64,000 nt of DNA from Rhodobacter ferrooxidans (GTDB lineage Bacteria; Pseudomonadota; Alphaproteobacteria; Rhodobacterales; Rhodobacteraceae): NCBI RefSeq assembly GCF_000176015.1, contig NZ_ACYY01000016.1:1-64000 (forward strand), written 5' to 3'. The notes below the pieces were generated by a model. It had not been told where the DNA came from. It worked only from the letters and a program-made list of their open reading frames with translations, and searched no databases. The position numbers and the translations under genes were made by a program. This document shows positions 28,487-35,944 of this stretch, in pieces; the first letter of the stretch is position 1, and the number at the start of each line of letters is the position of its first letter.

Positions 28487-28951
28487 ATGAAACTGCAATT
28501 GTTTTCGCTTGTCCTTGCCGCAACGCTGGCCGGCCCGGCTGTATCCGGCGACGTGTTGGCCGACAATCCGGCCGCCATTGCCGAACTGATGCGGAATTTC
28601 GGCTATCGCGCCAACCTTGGCACCGATGACCAGGGCGACCCCAAGATCGATTCCTCGTCCGGCGGGTCGAATTTCTCGATCTATTTCTATGGCTGCACCA
28701 ACGGCAAGGCCTGCGACTCGATTCAGTTTTCCTCGGGCTTCGATCTGACCAAGGGCAGCAGCTTGCAGGTGGTGAACGACTGGAACCGCGACAAACGCTA
28801 CGGCAAGGCCTACCTTGACAACGAGATGGACCCGTTCATCGAAATGGACTTCAATCTGGATTTCGGCGGCATTTCGGACGAAAATTTCCGCGACAGTCTG
28901 GATATCTGGGAACGGCTGGTGGGCGATTTCAAGAAGCACATCAACTTCTGA
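28487..28951 (+). CDS. YbjN domain-containing secreted protein
   Basis: A 154-residue protein with a signal peptide (LFSLVLAATLAGPAVSG) and a YbjN-type domain: IAELMRNFGYRANLGTDDQGDPKIDSS, FSIYFYGCTNGKACDSIQFSSGF, and the WNRDKRYGKAYLDNEMDPFIEMDFN block. Two cysteines in GCTNGKAC may form a disulfide. Function unknown. GGAG lies six bases before the ATG and a strong terminator follows. It sits between two L,D-transpeptidase genes on the other strand. Confidence 0.9.
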   Translation: MKLQLFSLVLAATLAGPAVSGDVLADNPAAIAELMRNFGYRANLGTDDQGDPKIDSSSGGSNFSIYFYGCTNGKACDSIQFSSGFDLTKGSSLQVVNDWNRDKRYGKAYLDNEMDPFIEMDFNLDFGGISDENFRDSLDIWERLVGDFKKHINF

Positions 28952-28971
28952 CGCCGCGCTGCAAACAGCAG

Positions 28972-29004
28972 AACGCCGGTCCGACACGGGGTCAGACCGG
29001 CGTT
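28972..29004 (+). terminator. Rho-independent terminator after the YbjN gene
   Basis: AACGCCGGTC and GACCGGCGTT form a perfect 10-bp stem followed by TTTTC. It lies 21 bases after the YbjN-domain stop and could also serve the convergent L,D-transpeptidase gene. Confidence 0.88.
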
Positions 29005-29043
29005 TTCAGAGGAACCGTGGCGCAATGAAACCGCTGCCCGCGT

Positions 29044-29775
29044 TCAGCCGTTGGCCTCGGCCGTATCGGTCGGAACCGCCGCTGTGGCACCCGGCACATA
29101 GGGCACGGCATGGCCGCCGTCGTCATCCATCATCGGGCCTTCGATGGCCAAGGATTCCTCCAGGCTGCGCACCTTCACATGCGCGCCGTGCCCGACGCGG
29201 TTGTAAAGGTCGATCGCATCCTGGTTGAACAGCCGGATGCAGCCCGCCGAGGTCGCCCGCCCGATCGAGGTGACATCCGAGGTGCCATGAATACGGAAGT
29301 AGGTGTCATGGCCATTGCGGTAAAGATACATCGCCCGCGCGCCCAGCGGGTTTGAAAGCCCGCCCGGCAAGCCGCCGGCATAGTCACGATACATGTCACC
29401 CTGAGTGCGCAGCATGTTGGCGGTGGGCGTCCAGGACGGCCACTCTTCCTTGCGCCCGATGTAGCCGCCCCCGCGGAAGGCAAGCCCGGCGCGACCAACG
29501 GCGATGGTGTAACGCATCGCCCGCCCGCCTTCGAGCACATAGTAAAGCCTGCGCGCATGGGTATCGACCACGATGGTCCCCGGACGGTCCGATGCCGCAT
29601 AATCCACCTCGGCGCGTGGCACAGAGCCTTGCAGATATTGCGGATCCACCGCCTGAATGAAGAATTCCCCATCCTGCACCGCTTCATAGCCCGGAACCAC
29701 CACGGGTTTGGGCGGTTCGGCGGCACAGGCTGAAAGGACCAGAACAAAGGCAAGCGAAATCAGGCGGCTGAGCAT
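29044..29775 (-). CDS. L,D-transpeptidase lipoprotein (YkuD family), second copy
   Basis: A 243-residue lipoprotein with lipobox LSAC (LAFVLVLSACAAEPP) and a YkuD domain whose catalytic block is RIHGTSDVTSIGRATSAGCIRLFNQDAIDLYNRV. It is clearly paralogous to 27579-28295 (shared EWPSWTPTANMLRT, GGLPGGLSNPLGARAMYLY). The C-terminal tail is acidic. The ATG at 29775 is chosen because it begins the signal peptide. An in-frame ORF extends upstream to 29862. Confidence 0.93.
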   Translation of the reverse strand: MLSRLISLAFVLVLSACAAEPPKPVVVPGYEAVQDGEFFIQAVDPQYLQGSVPRAEVDYAASDRPGTIVVDTHARRLYYVLEGGRAMRYTIAVGRAGLAFRGGGYIGRKEEWPSWTPTANMLRTQGDMYRDYAGGLPGGLSNPLGARAMYLYRNGHDTYFRIHGTSDVTSIGRATSAGCIRLFNQDAIDLYNRVGHGAHVKVRSLEESLAIEGPMMDDDGGHAVPYVPGATAAVPTDTAEANG

Positions 29776-30074
29776 GGGTGTCACGGCAATCTCTGCTGGA
29801 AGGTAAACGGAGTGGCGCAACAAAGGGCAAAGCCGCTGCGCTGCGTCAAGCCCCCGTGTCACCGACCGGAAAGAAAAGCGCGGCGCCGTGGCAACAAAGG
29901 AAGGGTTTCATGCTGCGGACAGGCAGAAACGCCGGAATCCGATCCTGATCGGCACCGGCGTGCCTTGCTGGCATGATGCTGAAAAGGTTCATTCCAGACG
30001 CCAACATGCTTTCGGGCAGCAGCGATTCCATGGAATTTGCCATGGAAATGACCACTGCCCGCGATGTCTCGCGG
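29776..30074. other. Intergenic region without a recognised gene
   Basis: About 300 bases between two minus-strand genes. It should hold the promoter of the second L,D-transpeptidase. Apart from two nearby TTCCATGGAA / CCATGGAA stretches around 30028-30047 I see no motif, and the short open frames here look non-coding. Confidence 0.5.
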
Positions 30075-31286
30075 TTACCCCACGACGTTGAATTCCGGGC
30101 CATAGGGGTAATGGGTGATGTCTTCCGGCCCGTCCTCGGTGACCACGAAGATGTCATGCTCGCGGTAGCCACCGGCGCCGGGCTGGCCTTCGGGGATGGT
30201 CAGCATCGGCTCCATCGAGATCACCATGCCGGGTTCCAGCACGGTGTCGATATCCTCGCGCAGTTCCAGCCCGGCCTCGCGGCCATAGAAATGCGACAGC
30301 ACGCCGAAGCTGTGGCCATAGCCGAAGGTGCGGTATTGCAGCAATTGCCGCTCGGCCAGGAAGTCGTTGATCTCGGCGGTGATGGCGGAACAGGAACTGC
30401 CCGCCCGCAACAGTTTCATGCCGAATTCATGCGCGGCGATGTTGGCCTGCCAGATTTGCAGACTGGCCGGATCGACCTCGCCCACGAACATGGTGCGTTC
30501 AAGTGCTGTGTAGTAGCCCGAGATCATTGGAAAGCAGTTCAGCGACAGGATATCGCCGCGTTTCAACTTGCGGTTGGTGACCGGGTTGTGGGCGCCGTCG
30601 GTGTTGATGCCCGACTGGAACCACACCCAGGTGTCGCGGTATTCGGCATCGGGGAAGCGTTTGGCAATCTCGCGCTCCATGGCGTCGCGACCGGCGATGG
30701 AGACCTCCAGTTCGGTCACCCCCTCGCGCACCGCCTCGCGGATGGCATAGCCACCGACGTCGGCCACATTGGCGCCGTGCTTGATCAGCGCGATCTCGGC
30801 GGGTGATTTCATCATGCGCTGCGCCATGGTGGCGGGGGCGATATCCATGCCGCGTTTGGGGGCAAGAAAAGCGTTCAGCTTTTCCGAGCGTTCCAGCGTC
30901 AGGTGGTCGGCCTCGCAGCCGATGGCCTTGCCGGTGCCGGTGACCGAGGCCACCGCCCGCCACATGTTGTCGCGCTTCCAGTCGGTATAGGTGATGTTGT
31001 CGCCATGGCTGCGGCGCCAGGGCTGACCCGCGTCGATGCCCGCCGAAATGGTCACACATTCGGTGGCGGTCACCACGCAGGCATAGGGCCGCCCGAAGCT
31101 GCAATACAGGAACCCCGAATAGTAGGCGACGTTGTGCATCGAGGTCAGCACCACGGCATCCAGTCCGTGCAGCTCCATGATGTCGCGCAGACCGGCGATG
31201 CGGTCGTCGTATTCCTCGGGGGCAAAGGGCAGCAGTGCCTTGGTGCCATTGTGAAAGCGATACTGTTCCGGGCGTTCCAGCGTCAT
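30075..31286 (-). CDS. Creatinase (creatine amidinohydrolase), M24 fold
   Basis: Hydrolyses creatine to sarcosine and urea. The 403-residue length equals that of Pseudomonas putida creatinase, and stretches match it closely: SGFLYCSFGRPYA, DAGQPWRR, NITYTDWKRDN, TWVWFQSGINTDGAHNPVT, GDILSLNCFPMISGYYTALERT, LQYRTFGYGHSFG and HFYGREAGLELREDIDTVLEPGMVISMEPM. His233 matches the catalytic histidine (His232) of the P. putida enzyme. The ATG at 31286 has GAGG six bases upstream. No creatininase, sarcosine oxidase or transporter is adjacent, so it is an orphan here. A wider M24 hydrolase role cannot be excluded. Confidence 0.88.
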   Translation of the reverse strand: MTLERPEQYRFHNGTKALLPFAPEEYDDRIAGLRDIMELHGLDAVVLTSMHNVAYYSGFLYCSFGRPYACVVTATECVTISAGIDAGQPWRRSHGDNITYTDWKRDNMWRAVASVTGTGKAIGCEADHLTLERSEKLNAFLAPKRGMDIAPATMAQRMMKSPAEIALIKHGANVADVGGYAIREAVREGVTELEVSIAGRDAMEREIAKRFPDAEYRDTWVWFQSGINTDGAHNPVTNRKLKRGDILSLNCFPMISGYYTALERTMFVGEVDPASLQIWQANIAAHEFGMKLLRAGSSCSAITAEINDFLAERQLLQYRTFGYGHSFGVLSHFYGREAGLELREDIDTVLEPGMVISMEPMLTIPEGQPGAGGYREHDIFVVTEDGPEDITHYPYGPEFNVVG

Positions 31287-31634
31287 TTCAGACCTCATCA
31301 AGGGGGTATGCGCGTGCCGCGAGACCCCGAAAGATCCCGGCGTGCAGGACGACAGCAGGATCACCTGCAAGCAGAGGGAAGCGGTTTCCCTGTGACGACG
31401 CCATCGCCACGGCCTGCCGCCAAAATGCCCGGCAAATCGGCGCTTGGCAAGCCTGTGCTGGCGGATTCTTCTGGGCTTAAATACCCTCGCTGGTGCGGCA
31501 ATTCTGGCAGGACGGCGTGACATCCGGCCTTGCCGTCTGGCATGGTGGCAAGGCGGGGGCTGTCTGCCCCCCGGCCGCTGATGGCATCAGCGGCTCCCCC
31601 CGAGGATATTTGAGAACAGATGAAGGGTTTGAGA
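31287..31634. other. Intergenic region with repeat elements
   Basis: About 350 bases between the creatinase start and the divergent P1 peptidase. It holds a TAAATACCCTCGCTGG variant near 31484, a perfect dyad CCGCTGATG / CATCAGCGG (31575-31593) and a CAAATATCC element at its right end. I see no gene. Confidence 0.6.
31604..31624 (-). repeat. CAAATATCC-family intergenic element
   Basis: Read on the minus strand this is TTCATCTGTTCT followed by CAAATATCC, continuing TCGGGGGGAGCC outward. The copy abuts the P1 peptidase gene, and an ATG inside it (31620) is in frame with that gene but is probably not its start. Confidence 0.82.
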
Positions 31635-32627
31635 ATGAGGGCTGGGGCGCGGAACCTGATTACCGATGTGCCGGGGCTGCTGGTGGGCAATGCGCAGGAT
31701 GCGGGGTTGCGGTCGGGGGCGACGGTATTGCTGGGGGCGGCGCCGTTTACTGCGGCGGTGCAGGTGATGGGTGGGGCGCCGGGGACGCGCGAGACCGATC
31801 TGCTGGCGCCGGACCGGCTGGTGCAGCAAGTCGATGCCTTGGTGCTTTCGGGCGGGTCGGCGTTTGGGTTGGATGCGGCCTCGGGGGTGGCGGATGGGTT
31901 GGCGGCGCTGGGGCGGGGGTTTGCGGTGGGGCCGGTGCGGGTGCCGATCGTGCCGGGGGCGATCTTGTTCGACTTGTTGAACGGCGGCGACAAGGCGTGG
32001 CGTGACAATCCTTACAAGGCGTTGGGGCGTGCGGCCTTGCAGGCGGCGGCCGTGGAGTTTGCCCTGGGCAGCGCCGGGGCGGGGTATGGGGCGTTGACCG
32101 GGCTTTGGAAGGGCGGGCTGGGGTCGGCCTCGGCGGTGCTGGCCAACGGGGTGACGGTGGGGGCGCTGGTGGCGGTGAACGCGCTGGGGTCGGTGACGGT
32201 GGGCGACGGGCCGCAGTTCTGGGCCGCCCCCTGGGAGTTGGGCGGCGAGTTCGGCGGGCTGGGGCTGCCGTTCCAGTTTACCCCCGACGACGAGCCGCAG
32301 CCCCGAAAGCGGATGGGGGCGGCCACCACGCTGGCCATCGTTGCCACCGATGCGGCGCTGACCCAGGCGCAGGCGTTGCGGCTGGCCACGGCGGCGCATG
32401 ACGGCATGGCGCGGGCCATCGTGCCGTCGCACACGCCGATGGATGGCGATCTGGTGTTTGCCGCCAGCACCGGGGCGCGGGTGCTGGCCGAGCCGCTGGC
32501 CGACACCTTCCTGCTGGGCCACGCCGCCGCCTGCTGTCTGGCGCGGGCAATAGCGCGGGCGGTGTATCTGGCCGAGCCGATGCCGGGAGATTTGCAACCC
32601 GCCTGGGCCGGGCAGTTCGGGCGCTGA
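31635..32627 (+). CDS. P1 family peptidase (DmpA-like aminopeptidase)
   Basis: A 330-residue member of the self-processing DmpA/P1 group (L-aminopeptidase/D-esterase). Seen are NLITDVPGLLVGNAQD, ETDLLAPDRLVQQVDALVLSGGSAFGLDAASGV, and the conserved RMGAATTLAIVATDAALT block where autocleavage and the nucleophile lie, followed by AAHDGMARAIVPSHTPMDGD. The ATG at 31635 has AAGGG eight bases upstream. Codon use is unusually GGG/TTG-rich compared with neighbours. Natural substrate unknown. Confidence 0.92.
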   Translation: MRAGARNLITDVPGLLVGNAQDAGLRSGATVLLGAAPFTAAVQVMGGAPGTRETDLLAPDRLVQQVDALVLSGGSAFGLDAASGVADGLAALGRGFAVGPVRVPIVPGAILFDLLNGGDKAWRDNPYKALGRAALQAAAVEFALGSAGAGYGALTGLWKGGLGSASAVLANGVTVGALVAVNALGSVTVGDGPQFWAAPWELGGEFGGLGLPFQFTPDDEPQPRKRMGAATTLAIVATDAALTQAQALRLATAAHDGMARAIVPSHTPMDGDLVFAASTGARVLAEPLADTFLLGHAAACCLARAIARAVYLAEPMPGDLQPAWAGQFGR

Positions 32628-33071
32628 CTACCAGCGGGTCAGGGCTGCCTCGTCGCTGTCTTTCGCGGCCACCCAATGCGCGCCCGCGGGTGTGATCTCG
32701 CATTTCCAGAACGGCGCGCGGGATTTCAGGTAGTCCATCAGGAATTCCGCCGCCGCAAAGGCCTCGGCCCGGTGGGCGGCAGCGGTGGCGACCATCATGA
32801 TGACATCGCCGGGCAACAGGCGGCCATGGCGGTGGATCACCAACGCGTCGATCAGCGACCAGCGCGCCTGCGCCTGATCCATCATCGCGGCAATCGCGGT
32901 TTCGGTCATGCCGGGGTAATGCTCGATCTGCATCGCCAGCAGGTCGCCCGCGGCACTGTTGCGCACCAGACCAGTGAAGGTGACGATGGCCCCGGCGCCA
33001 CTTGCCCCGGCAGCAAAACAGTTCGCCTCGGCGCCCGGATCGAAAGCCTCGGGCTGCACCGAAAGCCGCAT
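32628..33071 (-). CDS. moaE: Molybdopterin synthase catalytic subunit MoaE
   Basis: Transfers sulfur from MoaD thiocarboxylate to precursor Z to make molybdopterin. The 147-residue protein has VTFTGLVRN, LAMQIEHYPGMTE, HRHGRLLPGDVIMMVATAAAHR and the catalytic lysine region FLMDYLKSRAPFWKCE. It follows moaD by one base. The product is needed for the formate dehydrogenase encoded at 41.9-47.8 kb. Confidence 0.97.
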   Translation of the reverse strand: MRLSVQPEAFDPGAEANCFAAGASGAGAIVTFTGLVRNSAAGDLLAMQIEHYPGMTETAIAAMMDQAQARWSLIDALVIHRHGRLLPGDVIMMVATAAAHRAEAFAAAEFLMDYLKSRAPFWKCEITPAGAHWVAAKDSDEAALTRW

Positions 33072-33072
33072 C

Positions 33073-33321
33073 TCAGCCGCCAGTCATCGGTGGAAAGAAC
33101 GCGACCTCGCGCACGCCGGCCAGGGGGGCGTCGAAACCGGCAAGCTGCTGGTCCAGCGCCACCCGCAGGCTGGCGCGATCGGCAAAGGCCAGCGCGTAAC
33201 GCTCTTCGCGGGCCACCAGTTCGGCCACCAGATCGGCCACCGTGGCGGCGCTGGTTTCCACCTGTTCGCGCGGCACCCCGATGCGTTCGCGCAGCCAGGC
33301 GAAATACAGCACGTCGATCAT
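33073..33321 (-). CDS. moaD: Molybdopterin synthase sulfur-carrier subunit MoaD
   Basis: An 82-residue ubiquitin-like protein beginning IDVLYFAWLRERIG and ending in the diagnostic GG that is thiocarboxylated. The ATG at 33321 overlaps the pgsA stop by four bases. Middle gene of pgsA-moaD-moaE. Confidence 0.95.
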   Translation of the reverse strand: MIDVLYFAWLRERIGVPREQVETSAATVADLVAELVAREERYALAFADRASLRVALDQQLAGFDAPLAGVREVAFFPPMTGG

Positions 33322-33983
33322 GCGTCGTCCCGCAGGTAGGGCAGGGATTTGCGGAAATACTCCCAACCGGTGAGGAAGGTCAGCACCGCCGCGATCCAGA
33401 TCAGGGTCAGGCCAACCAGCGTGGCATAGGACGAACAGCCGCGGGTGCCGCAAGAGCGGATCGGGTCGGCCAGTCCTTGGGTCACCAGATCGGCGTATTG
33501 CTCGGGGGTCATGCCCTGCCGCGCGATGCCTTCCAGATGTTCCAGACCGGTGCCAAGGAACAGCACGGCGATGGCCACCATCTGCGCCGTGGTCTTCCAC
33601 TTGGCCAGTTTGGTCACCTTCAACAGCCCGGCCTTGGAGCCGAGGAATTCGCGCAGGCCGCCGACAAAGACTTCGCGGAACAGGATGACCGTGGCAGGCA
33701 GGATCAGCCAGGGGTTCATCCCGGAATAGCCGGTGATGATCAACAGGGCGATCACCACCATCGCCTTGTCGGCAATCGGGTCCAGCATGGTGCCGAACTT
33801 GGATTCCTGCTTCCACAGACGCGCCAGATAGCCGTCGAAATAGTCGGTGATGGCGGCGCTGATGAACAGCGACAGCGCGAACCAGTCGGCCCAGGGGCGG
33901 TGGAAATACAGAAACATGATCGGCACGCCTGGTGCTGCGAGAAGGCGAAGAACCGTCAGAGTGTTCGGAATGTTCCACTGCAT
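33318..33983 (-). CDS. pgsA: CDP-diacylglycerol-glycerol-3-phosphate 3-phosphatidyltransferase
   Basis: Makes phosphatidylglycerophosphate for phosphatidylglycerol synthesis in the inner membrane. The 221-residue multi-pass protein contains the CDP-alcohol phosphotransferase signature D-G-x2-A-R-x8-G-x3-D-x3-D (FDGYLARLWKQESKFGTMLD then PIAD). A loop RSCGTRGCSSYA precedes the last helices. First gene of pgsA-moaD-moaE. uvrC, a common upstream neighbour, is separated from it by about 2 kb. Confidence 0.95.
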   Translation of the reverse strand: MQWNIPNTLTVLRLLAAPGVPIMFLYFHRPWADWFALSLFISAAITDYFDGYLARLWKQESKFGTMLDPIADKAMVVIALLIITGYSGMNPWLILPATVILFREVFVGGLREFLGSKAGLLKVTKLAKWKTTAQMVAIAVLFLGTGLEHLEGIARQGMTPEQYADLVTQGLADPIRSCGTRGCSSYATLVGLTLIWIAAVLTFLTGWEYFRKSLPYLRDDA

Positions 33984-34172
33984 GGGCGATGGATAGCAGG
34001 GGAAAGCCGTTGGGGGAAAGGGGAAATGCTTTCGTGGTGCCGGCCTGCGGCGATGCGGTGTTGGTCTGCCACAGGGCCGACGCGGCGGGGGGCACATGGA
34101 AATTATTGGTTCCACCGAAGGTCGCGCCGTGGCACAAATCGGCAGCCGGACCGAGAAAGGGAATGTTCTGCA

Positions 34173-35234
34173 ATGAGACTGTCCCGCCGTTTTTTCCGCC
34201 TTTCCCTTTCGGGCCTTGGCCTGCTCGCCTCGACCATCGCCGCAGCGGCAGAGCCTGCTGCGGCCATCACCGACCTGAACGTGCGGTCAGGCTCGGGCAC
34301 TCGTTTCCGCGTTCTGGACACGCTGACCCCCGGCGAAGTGGTCGATATCCGCGAATGTCGGCGCAACGGCTGGTGTCGTATCACCCATGACGGGCCAGAG
34401 GGCTGGGTGGCCTCGAACTACCTGACCACCGCCCCCGGCGTGCCGGGCGGTGGGCCAGAGTGTCGCCTTCGCATCAGCCGTGATGCCGACGGACCGGGCT
34501 TTGCCTTTGCCTGTGCTGGCGGTGCGGCACCGGCAGACACGCCAGCAAGCGAACCACCCGCGGGCGATCAGGCCCCGGCACCGGGCGCCCCCCCCGTGGG
34601 CGATCAGGCCTGCTTTTACGTCGAGCCGAACTTCGGCGGGGCCTCGTTCTGCTATGGTGCCGGCATCCTGCCAACGCTGAACGCGCAGTTCACCGACAAG
34701 ATAAGCTCGGTGCGGGTGTTCGGCGCCGGTCGGGCGCGGCTGTGCGTCGAGCAGAACCTGAAGCCGTTCTGCCGCAATGTGACGGCAGACATGCCGATGC
34801 TGGGTCCTCTGATGAACGACAAGGCCTCGTCCGTGGCGGTCTATACCGGCGCCTGGGTGGAGCCGAACCTGACAGGGGCCGCGCCCAGCATCCATGCGAC
34901 CGGGCCGCTGAACATTCCCGCCACCTGGACGGCCAATCTGGACAACGGCGTGATGGGCGGCGACGGCACGGATATCTGGTATCGGGTCTATGACCCGGCC
35001 ACCCGCTTCATCGAGCCGCAGAATGGGGCGCTGCTGGCGCTTGGTGACGGATCAGACCGCGGCTATGACGGCTGCGCGGCGGCAGACTTCACCACGGACC
35101 CCATTCCGCTGATGACGCTGCCGGTGGGCAGCTTTGTCTGTGCAAGAACCGACGAGGGGCGGATCTCGCAATTCCGGGTCAATGGCTATGCCTGGGACAG
35201 CTTGCAGCTTGGTTGCGTCACCTTCGCGAACTGA
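34173..35234 (+). CDS. Exported SH3b and beta-gamma-crystallin domain protein
   Basis: A 353-residue secreted protein. A Tat-like signal (SRRFFRLSLSG then a hydrophobic core) ends near residue 26. Residues ~30-88 are a bacterial SH3 domain (AITDLNVRSGSGTRFRVLDTL, GWCRITHDGPEGWVASNYL). After a Pro/Ala-rich linker, residues ~147-230 are a beta-gamma-crystallin domain with two Greek keys (CFYVEPNFGGASFC, ISSVRVFG, RLCVEQN) and calcium motifs TDKISS (174-179) and NDKASS (215-220). The last ~100 residues are a Cys-containing domain I do not recognise. Probably a cell-wall or periplasmic calcium-binding protein. It is convergent with a thioredoxin-like gene. Confidence 0.82.
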   Translation: MRLSRRFFRLSLSGLGLLASTIAAAAEPAAAITDLNVRSGSGTRFRVLDTLTPGEVVDIRECRRNGWCRITHDGPEGWVASNYLTTAPGVPGGGPECRLRISRDADGPGFAFACAGGAAPADTPASEPPAGDQAPAPGAPPVGDQACFYVEPNFGGASFCYGAGILPTLNAQFTDKISSVRVFGAGRARLCVEQNLKPFCRNVTADMPMLGPLMNDKASSVAVYTGAWVEPNLTGAAPSIHATGPLNIPATWTANLDNGVMGGDGTDIWYRVYDPATRFIEPQNGALLALGDGSDRGYDGCAAADFTTDPIPLMTLPVGSFVCARTDEGRISQFRVNGYAWDSLQLGCVTFAN

Positions 35235-35267
35235 ACTGACAGGTGCGGCCCCGGCAAGGGCTGCGGG

Positions 35268-35813
35268 TCAGGGCGACTGGTCCAGCGCCGCCGCCGACTC
35301 GAATCCCGCCAGCCACTGCCACATCAGGGTATCGTTGCCGAAGCCGACCTGCCGCCCGCGTTCGCTGCCATCGGCATTCAGCCCGATCACGGAGGGGAAG
35401 CCGGTGCCGCCCTGCACGCCGACATCGCATTTCTTGCACAGCGCATCCGGCAGCCCGAAATTGGCAATCTCGTGCCGGAACAGGATGATCGGGCGGACCG
35501 CCGATCTCATCTGCACCCAGAAGGTGAAATACGGCGTGTCGAACACGGTCTTGCGCAAAAGCTGGCAGTGCCAGCAGTTGGTTGCGCTGAAATCGGCCAT
35601 CACGATGCCACCGGTCTGCTTGGCCTGAGCCAGCGCCGCCTCGAAATCCGTGCCCCAGACTGCAATCGGCAGGTTCAGGATGTATTTGAACGCATTGTTC
35701 GCCTGCAGCACAAAACTGCCGGGCACGGTGAGACTGCCGCCGCACCCGCCCGGCCCGCAGGTATCGTGCCCGCCGGGGTCTTGATGATACACCGGTTTTC
35801 TGGCTTGGGTCAT
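35268..35813 (-). CDS. Thioredoxin-like protein with CWHC motif
   Basis: A 181-residue protein with a thioredoxin fold and a CWHC active site (ADFSATNCWHCQLLRKTVFD) in place of CGPC, plus the cis-proline region GGTGFPSVIGL. The N-terminus has HDTCGPGGCGG and no signal peptide; CKKC follows the core. It resembles DUF255/thioredoxin_7 type reductases. The ATG at 35813 has AGAGGAG seven bases upstream. Two direct copies of an ACTTCA-N3-TGAAGT dyad lie upstream, suggesting dedicated regulation. Confidence 0.82.
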   Translation of the reverse strand: MTQARKPVYHQDPGGHDTCGPGGCGGSLTVPGSFVLQANNAFKYILNLPIAVWGTDFEAALAQAKQTGGIVMADFSATNCWHCQLLRKTVFDTPYFTFWVQMRSAVRPIILFRHEIANFGLPDALCKKCDVGVQGGTGFPSVIGLNADGSERGRQVGFGNDTLMWQWLAGFESAAALDQSP

Positions 35814-35854
35814 GGCGGAACTCCTCTGGTTCGAGGCGGCGGCGTCTTGCGGGA

Positions 35855-35900
35855 ACTTCAATATGAAGTGCGTCGCCTGCCGTTCAGTTCAACCTGAAGT
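35855..35900 (-). promoter_or_regulatory. Tandem ACTTCA-N3-TGAAGT operators
   Basis: ACTTCA-ATA-TGAAGT at 35855-35869 is a perfect dyad and AGTTCA-ACC-TGAAGT at 35886-35900 has one mismatch. Their centres are 31 bases apart, close to three helical turns, and lie 49 and 80 bases upstream of the thioredoxin-like start. The regulator is unknown. Confidence 0.6.
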
Positions 35901-35944
35901 TTATCACAAATGCCAACCCCGGGCAATCGCGGCGGCGGGGGCGG

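Noticed and set aside
35290..35320. A GACTCGAATCCC string resembling a tRNA T-arm
   Set aside because: It lies inside the thioredoxin-like coding sequence and no acceptor or anticodon stems can be built around it.
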